A stretch of 35,933 nucleotides of DNA from Algoriphagus sp. (GTDB taxonomy: Bacteria > Bacteroidota > Bacteroidia > Cytophagales > Cyclobacteriaceae): NCBI GenBank assembly GCA_018336015.1, contig JAGXQZ010000015.1, forward strand, positions 1 through 35,933. Reading direction: 5' to 3'. Position 1 is the first letter of the stretch, and the number at the start of each line of letters is the position of its first letter. Positions 13,708-23,071 of this stretch are shown here, piece after piece. A program made the translations under genes and the position numbers. The notes beneath the pieces are model-generated. The model did no database searches. It was not told where the DNA came from and worked only from the letters and a program-made list of their open reading frames with translations.

Positions 13708-15357
13708 TTAAGGCTGAATGACTTCTTTGATCGGAGATCCAGTGGTACCGTTAGGCATACGGATTTGAAGCAAAACTGAAAGGGTGGGAGCAATGTCAGT
13801 TACTGTGGCATAGGAAGCGCTTTTTCCCGGTTTGATACCCCATCCATAGAATGCGATCGGCACATGGGTGTCATAGTTGAACCCAGAACCATGTGTAGTA
13901 CCTCTTGCCCCACCTACTAACCAAGCAGGCTCAAGAATGAGTAAAACGTCACCGGAAGCTTTGTGGTTATAGCCCATTTGAAGCAAATGAGCTCTGTTTT
14001 TGGTGAATTCTTGCCTTTTTAGATCACTTGCCGTGTAGGCTTCTTTCACTCCTTTGAATCTCAAAACATACTCCGCCAAATCCCGCTGAATTTGCTCTGC
14101 GTTCATTTTTTTGGATTTGATGAGTTCATGGTTTAAGAAAATCTGCTCATTTGAAAAGTTTTTGATCCAATCCCCCTCTCCATACATCGCATTTGCAAAT
14201 CCTTTCAGTTGACCCAATACCATTCCTGAGTTGAAGTTTCCAGCAGGGATTTTTTCGCTGATCATGTAATTGGGGACATCAGCCACGGCATGGTCAGCTG
14301 AGATGAACACCAGGTATTCGCCTTTTCCAATTTTTTTATCCAAGTAGGAAAAGAAGTCAGCCAGGTCACGGTCGAGTCTCAAGTAATTGTCCTCTACCTC
14401 GATCGAGGATGGCCCAAATCGATGACCAATGTAATCTGGGCTGGAAAAGCTAACCGCCAGAAAATCGGTCACCTCGCGCTGTCCTAATTTTTCTCCTTCG
14501 ATAGCGGCATAGGCAAAGTCCAAGGTCAGACTATTGCCAAAGGGTGTAGAGGCTACCAGTCCATATCCACCGTTATTTGCCTTCAATGAGTCTAAGATAT
14601 AAGGGAAAGTGGGGGTATCCTTTCCTATAAATGGTCCTTCAAAGTCATTGTTGTCCGGGAGGCTGTTTACATACGTTTCAATTGGAAAAAGTGTGTTCCA
14701 AGTTTGCTTGAGGTAATAGTCAGGTCGTTTTTTGGCGTTGAAATCTGCCACCCATTTTGGAAGGGTCGAGTAGTAAAATGTAGAAGTCATCCAGTCTCCA
14801 TTCACATCGTCGTACCAATACGCATCTCCAGTGTGGCCTCCGGGTAGGCTGGCCCCACGATCTTTGATGGCGATGGCTACAGTCTTGGACCGCTTGCCGG
14901 TAGATAGTCTCAGCTCATCGGTGATGGTAGTGCTGAGCATGTTGCGTGGACTGATTTTTCCGTTTTCAGGAGTTCCGCCCACATTCGTTACAGTAGAGTC
15001 TTCCGCACAATAAATCATTTTCCCCAATGACCGCACATACCAATTGTTGGCGATGATCCCATGTGTGGCAGGAGTGGTGCCGGTGTAAACCGAGGCGTGC
15101 CCTGGTCCGGTGTAGGTCGGGATGTAATTGTAGTGGCCATTGGTCATCATGAATCCCTGTTCGGAAAAGCGCTTCAGGCCATTTTCTACATATCGATCCG
15201 CAAAACGGTAGAAGTACTCTTGTCTCATCTGATCGACAATGATGCCTACAACCAGCTTGGGTTTTTGGGGCTGTTCCTGGGCTTGTGCGCCGGTGATGAG
15301 CATCAAAGCCATCAGGACCAAAGTCATGGTGTTTTTCATGGAATTAGTTTTTTTCAT
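13708..15357 (-). CDS. pafA: PafA-type alkaline phosphatase
   Basis: This 549-residue protein has a signal peptide (about 1-26, ITGAQA cut). It belongs to the alkaline phosphatase superfamily with a two-zinc active site. D42 (IIVDQMR) is a metal ligand and T83 (PTYTGPGHA) the nucleophile. N104 (IIANNW), K165 and R167 (AIKDRGASLPGGH) correspond to the PafA residues that give phosphate-monoesterase specificity. SADHAVADVPNY and GTTHGSGFNYDTHVPIAFYGWG hold the other metal ligands. It releases phosphate from monoesters in the periplasm or outside the cell. It is monocistronic, with its own terminator. Met7 is an alternative start. Confidence 0.9.
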   Translation of the reverse strand: MKKTNSMKNTMTLVLMALMLITGAQAQEQPQKPKLVVGIIVDQMRQEYFYRFADRYVENGLKRFSEQGFMMTNGHYNYIPTYTGPGHASVYTGTTPATHGIIANNWYVRSLGKMIYCAEDSTVTNVGGTPENGKISPRNMLSTTITDELRLSTGKRSKTVAIAIKDRGASLPGGHTGDAYWYDDVNGDWMTSTFYYSTLPKWVADFNAKKRPDYYLKQTWNTLFPIETYVNSLPDNNDFEGPFIGKDTPTFPYILDSLKANNGGYGLVASTPFGNSLTLDFAYAAIEGEKLGQREVTDFLAVSFSSPDYIGHRFGPSSIEVEDNYLRLDRDLADFFSYLDKKIGKGEYLVFISADHAVADVPNYMISEKIPAGNFNSGMVLGQLKGFANAMYGEGDWIKNFSNEQIFLNHELIKSKKMNAEQIQRDLAEYVLRFKGVKEAYTASDLKRQEFTKNRAHLLQMGYNHKASGDVLLILEPAWLVGGARGTTHGSGFNYDTHVPIAFYGWGIKPGKSASYATVTDIAPTLSVLLQIRMPNGTTGSPIKEVIQP

Positions 15358-15660
15358 CAGCGAGAGGGAGAAATCAGACGTGTTTTGAAGAATAACCTTC
15401 TTTTTATTCGTCAGAGCTCTATCTTTTCTCCAAGAAGATGAGATCTATAAATCTGATCAAAGATAAGGATAAAGCTTGTTTTGCCTGTTAAGTTGGTGTG
15501 ATCAAGTCAACAAGAACTCAACCAAGATCAAACAAAGCAAGCATCATTTTCCCTCAGGAGGTATTGAGGTAGCAAATTCAGGTTGGTTCCAATAGGTCAA
15601 TTGGTGATTTGATTTCTATTTTAGCCCATTGGATTGCCATTTCTTTTCTAGATTTAGCTT
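15358..15660. promoter_or_regulatory. Intergenic region between pafA and the Wzi-like gene
   Basis: This 303-nt region between two divergent genes has no convincing ORF. It must carry both promoters, but no exact TTG-N17-23-TAnnTTTG match is seen. TATTTTAG about 40 nt upstream of the 15661 start is a two-mismatch -7 candidate. No Pho-box-like repeat or strong palindrome was recognised. Confidence 0.4.
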
Positions 15661-17361
15661 ATGCAAAAGACTTCTTTCAATCGAATTTTCTCCGGTTTCT
15701 TTTCTTTGATTTTGCTTTTCTCTGCTCAATTTGCTTTTTCCCAAGGAGCATACATCCCTTATGATCGGGATTATTACCATAAACTAGAGCGTTATGAAAT
15801 CCTGCAAGGAAAGACCAATCCTTTTTTCAATACAGGATTCAGACCATTTCGAAGGGACATTGTAGCTCAATACCTGGACAGTCTGGCCGAAAACCCTGTA
15901 GTAATTCAATCCAAAGCGGATCAATTCAACCTAGACTTTCTGACTCAGGACTCCTGGGAGTTTTCAACTAGAGAAATACCTGCCTCAAAAAAACCAATTT
16001 TGAAATCCTTATACCGTCGACCCGGTGATTTCGCTCATTACGAGGGCGAGGACTTTGGAATTCATTTTTCGCCAGTCATCTACCTCAGTGGAGGCGCCGA
16101 AAAAGGCAATGACCGCAACCCTGCCAGACTCGCGAGAGGGCTTGCGATTCGGGGTTCGGTAGACAAAAAAGTTGGATTTTATACTTATCTGACTACCTCA
16201 GAGGTCTTTTTTCCTTCTTGGGTAAAAGAATATGCGGAGTATAACGGGGCGGTTCCCGGAGAGGGATTTTGGAAGGAATATCAATCAGACGGATATAATT
16301 ATTTCTCTGCCCTTGGTCATGTCTCTTTTCAGATCACCAAGCACATCGAAATTCAGGTAGGGCATGACCGCAATTTTGCCGGAGAAGGCTATAGGTCTTT
16401 TCAGATTTCCGATTTCTCCAATCCCTACATGTTTGCCAAGTTCAATACCAAGGTGTGGAAGTTTCAGCTGACCAATCTCTGGACTCAGCTCACTGCCGAT
16501 GTGTTTTACAATCGTGGGAGACCTACGGATGGCCGATATCCTCAGAAATTTTTCTCTTACAACAGGCTCGGTATGAATGTCGGGAAAAGCATGAATCTCG
16601 GCTTTTTCTCTTCTGTGATGACGGACAAAGTCAATTTCAATTATTTCAATCCGATCATATTCCTTCGCTGGGTGGAGCAGCAGCAAGGCACACCTGACAA
16701 GGTCATGTTGGGTTTTGATGGTAAGTGGATCTTTCGACCGGGAATGGAGCTTTATGGCCAGTTTGCCTTGGATGAGTTCGTGTTCAACGAGTTTTTTGGG
16801 ATCGACGGCAAAGGCTCCAAACGAAATAAATATGGAATCCAAGCCGGATACAAGTATATCAATGCCTTGGGGGTGAAAAATCTTGACCTCCAACTCGAAT
16901 GGAATCAAGCCAGACCTTACACTTTTCAGGAAAAATTCGATTACCAGTCCTACAGCCATTGGCGTACACCGCTGACCCATCCTAGAGGAGCGAACTTCAG
17001 AGAAGTTGTGGGGATACTTCGGTATCAGCCACTTCCGAGGTTGGATATGAACTTGACGGGGATGTATCAGTTTTTTGGAACAGACGAAAATCCTGTGGTC
17101 AATTGGGGTGGTGATGTCCTGAAAAACAGGCTTCAAAATAGTCCAACAGGCCTTTTCGGGAATGTGATTGGCCAAGGCGTAGAAAATCGGGTAGTGCAGA
17201 CCAATCTCACTGCTAGTTATATGGTTAGGCATAACTTTTTCATCGATGCGTCTCACTACCTCAGAAGGAGGACTGCGCAAAATTTGGATGCTCCAGAAGT
17301 AAGCAATTTCATGCAACTGGCCTTTCGATGGAACTTCATCAGACCGGACTTCAATTACTGA
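15661..17361 (+). CDS. Outer-membrane beta-barrel protein, capsule assembly Wzi family
   Basis: This 566-residue protein has a signal peptide (about 1-28, AFAFSQ-type end). Many alternating aromatic/polar strands and a terminal strand ending in FNY suggest an outer-membrane barrel. The segment IEIQVGHDRNFAGEGYRSFQISD resembles the conserved strand of Wzi-like proteins, which hold capsular or surface polysaccharide on the cell. Bacteroidota members are poorly characterised. It is 60 nt upstream of an MsbA-type exporter, compatible with an envelope-assembly role but not proof of an operon. Confidence 0.65.
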   Translation: MQKTSFNRIFSGFFSLILLFSAQFAFSQGAYIPYDRDYYHKLERYEILQGKTNPFFNTGFRPFRRDIVAQYLDSLAENPVVIQSKADQFNLDFLTQDSWEFSTREIPASKKPILKSLYRRPGDFAHYEGEDFGIHFSPVIYLSGGAEKGNDRNPARLARGLAIRGSVDKKVGFYTYLTTSEVFFPSWVKEYAEYNGAVPGEGFWKEYQSDGYNYFSALGHVSFQITKHIEIQVGHDRNFAGEGYRSFQISDFSNPYMFAKFNTKVWKFQLTNLWTQLTADVFYNRGRPTDGRYPQKFFSYNRLGMNVGKSMNLGFFSSVMTDKVNFNYFNPIIFLRWVEQQQGTPDKVMLGFDGKWIFRPGMELYGQFALDEFVFNEFFGIDGKGSKRNKYGIQAGYKYINALGVKNLDLQLEWNQARPYTFQEKFDYQSYSHWRTPLTHPRGANFREVVGILRYQPLPRLDMNLTGMYQFFGTDENPVVNWGGDVLKNRLQNSPTGLFGNVIGQGVENRVVQTNLTASYMVRHNFFIDASHYLRRRTAQNLDAPEVSNFMQLAFRWNFIRPDFNY

Positions 17362-17377
17362 TCAAAACCCACTCCGT

Positions 17378-17385
17378 TAAATTTG
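17378..17385 (+). promoter_or_regulatory. Possible -7 element of the ABC exporter gene
   Basis: TAAATTTG, an exact match to the Bacteroidota -7 consensus TAnnTTTG, lies 37 nt before the start codon at 17422. No TTG is found at the usual distance upstream, so support is partial. Confidence 0.3.
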
Positions 17386-17421
17386 CGTAACTTGCGAGCT
17401 GATTCACCTTTGCTCTTTTAA

Positions 17422-19254
17422 ATGAACACCTACCTTCGGATACTTTCCTATGCCAGACCTTTTGGAAGGTTTTTTCCGATCTACATCATTTATGCCTTTT
17501 TGGCGATTGTATTTGGTCTGCTCAATTTCACCCTGCTTAAGCCTCTTTTTGATGTCATCTTTGAGCAGGTAGATCCAGCTTCTCTGGAGAAATTCAAAGA
17601 AATGCCCGCTTTCAGCTTTTCCGTCGAGTATTTCACTTCGATGTTTAATCATCGGTTTTTGCTGGTCAGTGAGGAGTATGGAAAATTCGGAACGCTCCTC
17701 TTTGTCTGTGTCATCATTGTGGGTTCGGTATTTTTGTCCAACCTGTTTACATACCTCTCCGGAGTAGTCTTGGCACAAGTCAGGGCGATGGTGATCAAGG
17801 GAATGCGGATGGATATTTTTCAAAAAGTGAGTCATTTGCACATCGGCTATTTTTCCAATGAGCGAAAAGGCGACCTGATTTCTAAAATGACCAATGATGT
17901 ACAGGAGGTGGAAAACACCATTGTTCATTCCTTACGGGTGGTATTTAGAGAGCCGGCTACCATTTTCCTGTATTTCGCGGTCTTATTCTTCATGTCGGTT
18001 AAGCTTACGCTTTTCACCATGCTGATCATACCTGTCTCGGGGGCAATCATCGGTGGGATTACCAAAAGGCTGAAGAAAAGTGCCGTAGAAAGTCAGGAGT
18101 CTCTGGGGCGTATAGTCAATATTCTGGATGAGACCCTCGGAGGAATGCGGGTCATCAAAGCCTTCAATGCTGAGCGATTTGTCCGTCGTAAGTTTGATCA
18201 CGAAACAGATCAATACTCCGATGTCAATGTGAGCATGGCCCGAAAAAATGAACTGGCCGCACCGATTTCTCAATTTATGGGAGTGTCGGTAGTAGCAGGA
18301 ATTTTAGTCTATGGGGGTAGCTTGGTACTCAGTGGAGAGTCGGATCTGAGTGCTTCTGACTTCATTACTTACATCATTATTTTCACCCAAGTCCTCAATC
18401 CTGCCAAGGAAATCTCCCGGGCAGTGTCTAGTATTCAGCGCGGTATTGCCTCAGCAGAGCGAATTTTTGAGGTGATTGACACACCCAACTTGATTAAAGC
18501 TCCGGAAAATCCTAAGTCGCTGACTGCCTTCAGCGATCGGATTGAGTTTAAAAATGTCAGCTTTTCTTATGGGGATACCCAGGTGCTGAAGAACATTGAT
18601 TTTTCTTTGGAAAAGGGAAAAACCATCGCCTTGGTAGGGCCATCGGGTGGTGGGAAATCTACCTTGGCGGATTTGGTACCACGGTTTTATGACCCAAGTG
18701 AGGGTCAGATTTTATTGGATGGAACAGACCTGAGAGACTTTTCGACTGCTGAACTGAGAAGTCTCATGGGTATCGTGACTCAAGAGTCGATCCTTTTCAA
18801 CGATACGGTGTTTAATAACATTGCGTTTGGGTTGGAAGGCGTCACTGAGGATCAGGTCATCGAAGCGGCAAAGATTGCCAATGCCCATAATTTTATCTCT
18901 CAGCTCGAAAATGGCTACCAAACCAATATCGGTGAGCGAGGCTCCAAACTTTCCGGAGGGCAGCGTCAGCGATTGAGTATTGCCAGAGCAGTACTGAAAA
19001 ACCCTCCCATTCTGATCTTGGACGAGGCCACTTCCGCCTTGGATTCGGAGTCAGAGTTGCTCGTGCAGGAAGCCCTGACGAAGTTGATGAGTCATCGGAC
19101 TACTTTGGTGATCGCACATCGACTGAGTACCATTCAGCATGCAGATGAGATTTTGGTAATTGAACGGGGTCAGATTGTCCAGCGAGGTACACACTCGGAT
19201 TTGATGACTATGGGAGGGCTGTACCAAAAGCTTTCCACTATCCAGTCTGTTTGA
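17422..19254 (+). CDS. MsbA-type ABC exporter (fused permease-ATPase)
   Basis: This 610-residue half-transporter has an N-terminal six-helix membrane domain (about 1-330) and a C-terminal ATPase (about 360-605). Visible motifs are Walker A GPSGGGKST, Q-loop GIVTQESILF, signature KLSGGQRQRLSIARA, Walker B ILILDEATSALDSES and H-loop IAHRLST. It should work as a homodimer in the inner membrane. Family resemblance is to lipid A/lipid exporter MsbA, but substrate assignment among type-IV exporters is weak without alignment. A small membrane protein gene starts 12 nt after its stop and is probably co-transcribed. Confidence 0.85.
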   Translation: MNTYLRILSYARPFGRFFPIYIIYAFLAIVFGLLNFTLLKPLFDVIFEQVDPASLEKFKEMPAFSFSVEYFTSMFNHRFLLVSEEYGKFGTLLFVCVIIVGSVFLSNLFTYLSGVVLAQVRAMVIKGMRMDIFQKVSHLHIGYFSNERKGDLISKMTNDVQEVENTIVHSLRVVFREPATIFLYFAVLFFMSVKLTLFTMLIIPVSGAIIGGITKRLKKSAVESQESLGRIVNILDETLGGMRVIKAFNAERFVRRKFDHETDQYSDVNVSMARKNELAAPISQFMGVSVVAGILVYGGSLVLSGESDLSASDFITYIIIFTQVLNPAKEISRAVSSIQRGIASAERIFEVIDTPNLIKAPENPKSLTAFSDRIEFKNVSFSYGDTQVLKNIDFSLEKGKTIALVGPSGGGKSTLADLVPRFYDPSEGQILLDGTDLRDFSTAELRSLMGIVTQESILFNDTVFNNIAFGLEGVTEDQVIEAAKIANAHNFISQLENGYQTNIGERGSKLSGGQRQRLSIARAVLKNPPILILDEATSALDSESELLVQEALTKLMSHRTTLVIAHRLSTIQHADEILVIERGQIVQRGTHSDLMTMGGLYQKLSTIQSV

Positions 19255-19266
19255 CCCAATGATTTT

Positions 19267-19635
19267 ATGAGAACTATCGCCTTTTATTTGCAGCTTATCC
19301 TCTTGGCATTTTTTCTTGTCTTCTTGGTGCTGTTTGTCTTCTTTGACAGTTTGGGGGCACTCGTGGGAATGGAGCAGATATCCCCTGAGATCATGGGGAG
19401 GATTTTTCTTTTAGGATTAATTCTTTTCCTGTTTTCCTGGGGGGCGACTACTTTCGGGCTAAGGATTTTGAGAGGTAAGTTCAAAAAAATGGAATCTGAG
19501 ATGAATGAAGTAAAGGCTAAACTCTATGATCTAGAACATCCTAAAGTCCGTACAATTTCCCAATCAGTTCCTCAGAAAAATCAGGAAGAGCAATCCGGAA
19601 TGATCCGTCCCCGTCAAAATTTCACGGATCAATAA
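19267..19635 (+). CDS. Small membrane protein with a coiled-coil tail, unknown function
   Basis: This 122-residue protein is not a recognised family. Two membrane helices are visible (about 5-30 and 44-66), then a basic stretch RGKFKKMESEMNEVKAKLYD that should form a short coiled coil, then a polar Gln/Asn-rich tail. It starts 12 nt after the ABC exporter and ends before a terminator at 19665, so the two form a transcription unit. An accessory role to the exporter is possible but only a positional guess. Confidence 0.6.
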   Translation: MRTIAFYLQLILLAFFLVFLVLFVFFDSLGALVGMEQISPEIMGRIFLLGLILFLFSWGATTFGLRILRGKFKKMESEMNEVKAKLYDLEHPKVRTISQSVPQKNQEEQSGMIRPRQNFTDQ

Positions 19636-19664
19636 AGATTTAATTTTCGCAAACCAGTATATTC

Positions 19665-19690
19665 AGGAGACCAAACCGTCTCCTTTTTTT
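19665..19690 (+). terminator. Rho-independent terminator just upstream of comM
   Basis: A 7-bp stem AGGAGAC/GTCTCCT (19665-19671 and 19678-19684) with a 6-nt loop is followed by six T. It ends the exporter unit. It also stands only 8 nt before the comM start codon. Confidence 0.8.
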
Positions 19691-19698
19691 ATTCACTT

Positions 19699-21237
19699 AT
19701 GGTTGCAAAAACTTTTGGAAGTGCAGTCTCAGGCGTAGACGCCAATCTGATCACGATCGAAGTAAATGTAGGACAAGGAACCAGCTTCTTTATGGTTGGT
19801 CTGCCAGACTCTGCCGTCAAAGAATCCCAACAGCGGGTAGAATCTGCCCTGAAGTATTTTGGATACAGGATGCCCAGGCAAAAAGTAGTGATCAACCTAG
19901 CCCCTGCCGATATCCGAAAGGAAGGCTCTGCCTATGATTTGCCGATCGCTATGGGGATTCTTCAAGCTTCCGAGCAAGTGCTATTTCCTGAGCTCGACCG
20001 TTACGTCATTATGGGGGAGCTCGCCCTTGATGGGAATCTCCGCCCTATCAAAGGTGTCCTTCCGATTGCAATTGAAGCAAGAAAGCGTGGATTCAAAGGG
20101 TTTATTCTTCCTCTTGAAAATGCCAAAGAAGCCTCTATTGTCAATAATTTGGATATCATCGGTGTGGAGACCTTGGATCAGGCCGTGGATTTTCTGCAGG
20201 GAAATCTGATCATCGAACCTTTGGTGACTGATACTAGGGAGATCTTCTATCTATCGCTAGATGATACCCAATTTGACTTTGCGGATGTGCAAGGGCAGGA
20301 AAATATCAAGCGAGCCATGGAAATCGCAGCCGCCGGAGGGCACAATGTGATCATGATCGGTCCTCCCGGTGCGGGCAAGACTATGCTTGCCAAGCGACTG
20401 CCCTCCATTTTGCCACCACTTTCCTTGCAAGAGGCATTGGAGACTACCAAAATTCATTCAGTGGCAGGAAAACTGGGGAAAAATGCCTCCCTTCTTGCGC
20501 AAAGGCCTTTTCGAAGTCCACACCATACCATCTCGGATGTAGCTCTGGTCGGTGGCGGTGGCAATCCACAGCCGGGAGAAATTTCCCTTGCCCACAACGG
20601 AGTTCTGTTTTTGGATGAATTGCCGGAGTTTAAGCGGACCGTTCTTGAAGTTATGCGACAGCCTTTGGAAGAGCGAAAGGTCACCATCTCTAGAGCAAAA
20701 GTTTCGGTGGACTATCCAGCCAATTTCATGCTGATCGCAAGTATGAACCCATGCCCTTGTGGCTATTACAACCATCCAGAAAAGGAATGTGTCTGTGGTC
20801 CCGGCATTGTGCAGCGCTACCTCAATAAGGTCAGTGGACCACTCTTAGATCGGATCGATCTGCATGTGGAGGTGACTCCCGTCAAATTTGATGAGATGAC
20901 TTCTACCCGAAAAAGTGAGTCCAGTAAGGCTATTCGAGAGCGTGTGATCAAAGGTCGGGAACTTCAACGACTCAGATTTGAAAACAACCCGGAGGTCTTT
21001 TGCAATGCGATGATGCCATCCCACATGGTAAAGGAAGTCTGCCAAATTAACGAAGCGGGGAAAGCACTCCTCAAAACCGCCATGGAACGCCTCGGTCTTT
21101 CGGCTCGGGCTTATGATCGAATTCTAAAAGTCGCCCGTACCATTGCAGACATCGCCGGAAGTGAGGCTATTAAGGTCGAACATCTCGCTGAAGCCATACA
21201 ATACCGAAGCCTGGACAGAGAAGGCTGGGCGGGGTGA
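19699..21237 (+). CDS. comM: YifB/ComM family Mg-chelatase-like AAA+ ATPase
   Basis: This 512-residue protein's N-terminal Lon-protease-like domain (about 1-175) includes VGLPDSAVKESQQRV and ALDGNLRPIKGVLPIA. The AAA+ module has Walker A GPPGAGKT (221-228), PHHTISDVALVGGGG, Walker B GVLFLDELPEF and a cysteine-rich insert MNPCPCGYYNHPEKECVCGPG. The arginine-finger region is SGPLLDRIDLHVEV. Characterised ComM is a hexameric helicase promoting branch migration during natural transformation; many non-competent bacteria also carry it. The start is secure because MVAKTFGSAVSGVDA matches the usual N-terminus. Confidence 0.93.
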   Translation: MVAKTFGSAVSGVDANLITIEVNVGQGTSFFMVGLPDSAVKESQQRVESALKYFGYRMPRQKVVINLAPADIRKEGSAYDLPIAMGILQASEQVLFPELDRYVIMGELALDGNLRPIKGVLPIAIEARKRGFKGFILPLENAKEASIVNNLDIIGVETLDQAVDFLQGNLIIEPLVTDTREIFYLSLDDTQFDFADVQGQENIKRAMEIAAAGGHNVIMIGPPGAGKTMLAKRLPSILPPLSLQEALETTKIHSVAGKLGKNASLLAQRPFRSPHHTISDVALVGGGGNPQPGEISLAHNGVLFLDELPEFKRTVLEVMRQPLEERKVTISRAKVSVDYPANFMLIASMNPCPCGYYNHPEKECVCGPGIVQRYLNKVSGPLLDRIDLHVEVTPVKFDEMTSTRKSESSKAIRERVIKGRELQRLRFENNPEVFCNAMMPSHMVKEVCQINEAGKALLKTAMERLGLSARAYDRILKVARTIADIAGSEAIKVEHLAEAIQYRSLDREGWAG

Positions 21238-21469
21238 GGCTAGTAAAGAATGGGTGAAAGAGAAAAGTGGGAATTGAATTCTTGGAGAAACAGGCTTGCA
21301 ATCATACTAATCAAATTTTATCCCTAACGGGAATGGTAGAATTGAGAGAACTACCATAAATGGTTACTTTACTATGCCTGCCAATCCTGTCTAACCATCA
21401 AACCAACAGCTAGATAGGTGAATTTTCAATTGATTTTTTTAAATTCATCAAACCACTTTTCCTTTTTCT

Positions 21470-23071
21470 ATGCGACTTGCTCCTTTCTATTCTACGAAAA
21501 GCCTGTTTCTTCTTTTCACGATTGCTGTTCACAGCTTTTCTTGCCAATCTCCGGTAACAGATCCATACGCTGCTTTTGAGGATACCACAGCTGTTGTATA
21601 TGGTCCCTATCGCGTGATCAGATTACCTATTAACAAAGGAGTAACTATCCTAAACCCGGTGCAGATCTCTCTTGGCCCGGGTGATTTGCTTTTTGCGGCC
21701 AATCAAAGTGGTGAAATCTATACGCTTAAGGACTCTGATGGGGATGGGGTAGAGGATGAGGCAAAGCTTTATGCTGACCTAAACCCGCTGGGACTTTTCT
21801 CACCTGTAGGTTTTACCCACAGAGGTGACACCGTCTATGTCGGTACTCGTACTGAAATCAGGGCTTTTCTTGACCGTGATCGGGACGGTAAGGCGGATTC
21901 TTCTTGGACGTTTTTTGATCAAATCCCGGTGAGTGATCATCCTTATGAGTGGACCAGTGCCCTGAATGTAGGGCCAGACGGTTGGATTTATTGTGTCCTG
22001 ACGACCGACTCATGGAACCCAGGAGCCTCACCTGACCCAAAAGGAATGAGAGGTTCTATTTTGAAAATAGCCCCGGATGGTACTCGATGGGAACAGGTGG
22101 CCACTGGGATTCGGTCGATTCATGGGATGGCTTTTAATGAATCAGGTGATTTGTTTTTTGCAGACAATAAGGGAGGAGGCAACCCGACGGAAGAGCTCAA
22201 TCTCCTGCAAGTCGGTAAATTTTATGGACATAATGCCAAAAAATATACAGGCACTTATGATTCGATAATCGATCCTGTTTATTCTCTAGAAACGGAAATT
22301 GCTCCAGGTGGCGTAGTTTTTAATTCTACTGCCAATTCTTTTGGGGGTACAGCAGGGAATCTTTTTGTGGCTTTTTACGGTCCAGGTGAGCGGTGGACTA
22401 GAGGTGGAATTGGTCGTGTCGAAATTACCAAAGAGCAAGCTGGCTATTCATTTAAAGAATATCCCGTGGCAGATATCCCCAAGCTGTCCGATTTGGCTTT
22501 TGGTCCAGATGGTTCACTTTATGTGGCTCATCACGGAGTATCAGATTACTGGTATAATTCGATTGAGAAAAAGACTGGAGGTTTTTTCAAACTCGTTAAT
22601 GATCCTTCTTTAGAAGGAAAAAATCCCAGCCAAAAGACCCTTGTCGAACAGACTTTTTCGGAAGCCTCTCTCGAAAATGGCAAGCAACTTTTTGCGATTC
22701 GAGCCTGCTCTGCCTGCCATGCGGTGGATGGAGTGACGGACTTGATTGGTCCAAACCTGAAAGGAATCGGAAAAGAGTTTTCTAAAGAAGAATTGGTCGA
22801 AGAAATCTCCAAACCTTCCGAACGTATCGAACCTAGCATGATTGCTACCCGTGTCACCAAAAAAGACGGAAAGGTACTCTTAGGCCGGGTAGTATACACC
22901 GATGAAAGCAGTATTACACTGATGTTGGTGGGCAATCATCAGGTCAAAATCCCAAAAAGTGAAATCCAAAAATCAGAAGAGGAGCTCAAATCCCTGATGT
23001 ATGAAAATCTCTTGGTAGGACTCGCTCAAGAGGAATTGGACAACTTGCTGAATTATCTGATCAGTCTTTAA
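21470..23071 (+). CDS. Lipoprotein with beta-propeller sugar-dehydrogenase-like domain and C-terminal cytochrome c
   Basis: This 533-residue protein has a lipoprotein signal (SFSC, Cys25). Residues about 45-390 form a beta-propeller with repeated DG-type turns (GPDGWIYCVLTTD, GPDGSLYVAHHG), as in membrane-bound sorbosone/PQQ-type dehydrogenases. Two calcium-loop-like motifs, DSDGDGVED and DRDRDGKAD, lie in the first third. The C-terminal ~115 residues match the haem-binding domain of the Planctomycetes/Verrucomicrobia type, with C413-S-A-C416-H417 and likely ligand M510 (SLMYENLL). It probably oxidises a sugar or alcohol and passes electrons to its own haem. The 232-nt gap upstream shows no clear motif. 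A large palindrome follows the stop. Confidence 0.75.
   Translation: MRLAPFYSTKSLFLLFTIAVHSFSCQSPVTDPYAAFEDTTAVVYGPYRVIRLPINKGVTILNPVQISLGPGDLLFAANQSGEIYTLKDSDGDGVEDEAKLYADLNPLGLFSPVGFTHRGDTVYVGTRTEIRAFLDRDRDGKADSSWTFFDQIPVSDHPYEWTSALNVGPDGWIYCVLTTDSWNPGASPDPKGMRGSILKIAPDGTRWEQVATGIRSIHGMAFNESGDLFFADNKGGGNPTEELNLLQVGKFYGHNAKKYTGTYDSIIDPVYSLETEIAPGGVVFNSTANSFGGTAGNLFVAFYGPGERWTRGGIGRVEITKEQAGYSFKEYPVADIPKLSDLAFGPDGSLYVAHHGVSDYWYNSIEKKTGGFFKLVNDPSLEGKNPSQKTLVEQTFSEASLENGKQLFAIRACSACHAVDGVTDLIGPNLKGIGKEFSKEELVEEISKPSERIEPSMIATRVTKKDGKVLLGRVVYTDESSITLMLVGNHQVKIPKSEIQKSEEELKSLMYENLLVGLAQEELDNLLNYLISL

Noticed and set aside
16285..17316. 343-residue minus-strand frame inside the Wzi-like gene
   Set aside because: It is fully antisense to a gene with a clear signal peptide and barrel pattern; its composition (His/Ile/Pro-rich) is that of a shadow frame.
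17422..19254. Assignment of the ABC exporter as the lipid A flippase msbA by name
   Set aside because: Fused exporters of this type share all visible motifs across many substrates; no lipid A gene is adjacent, so no symbol was given.
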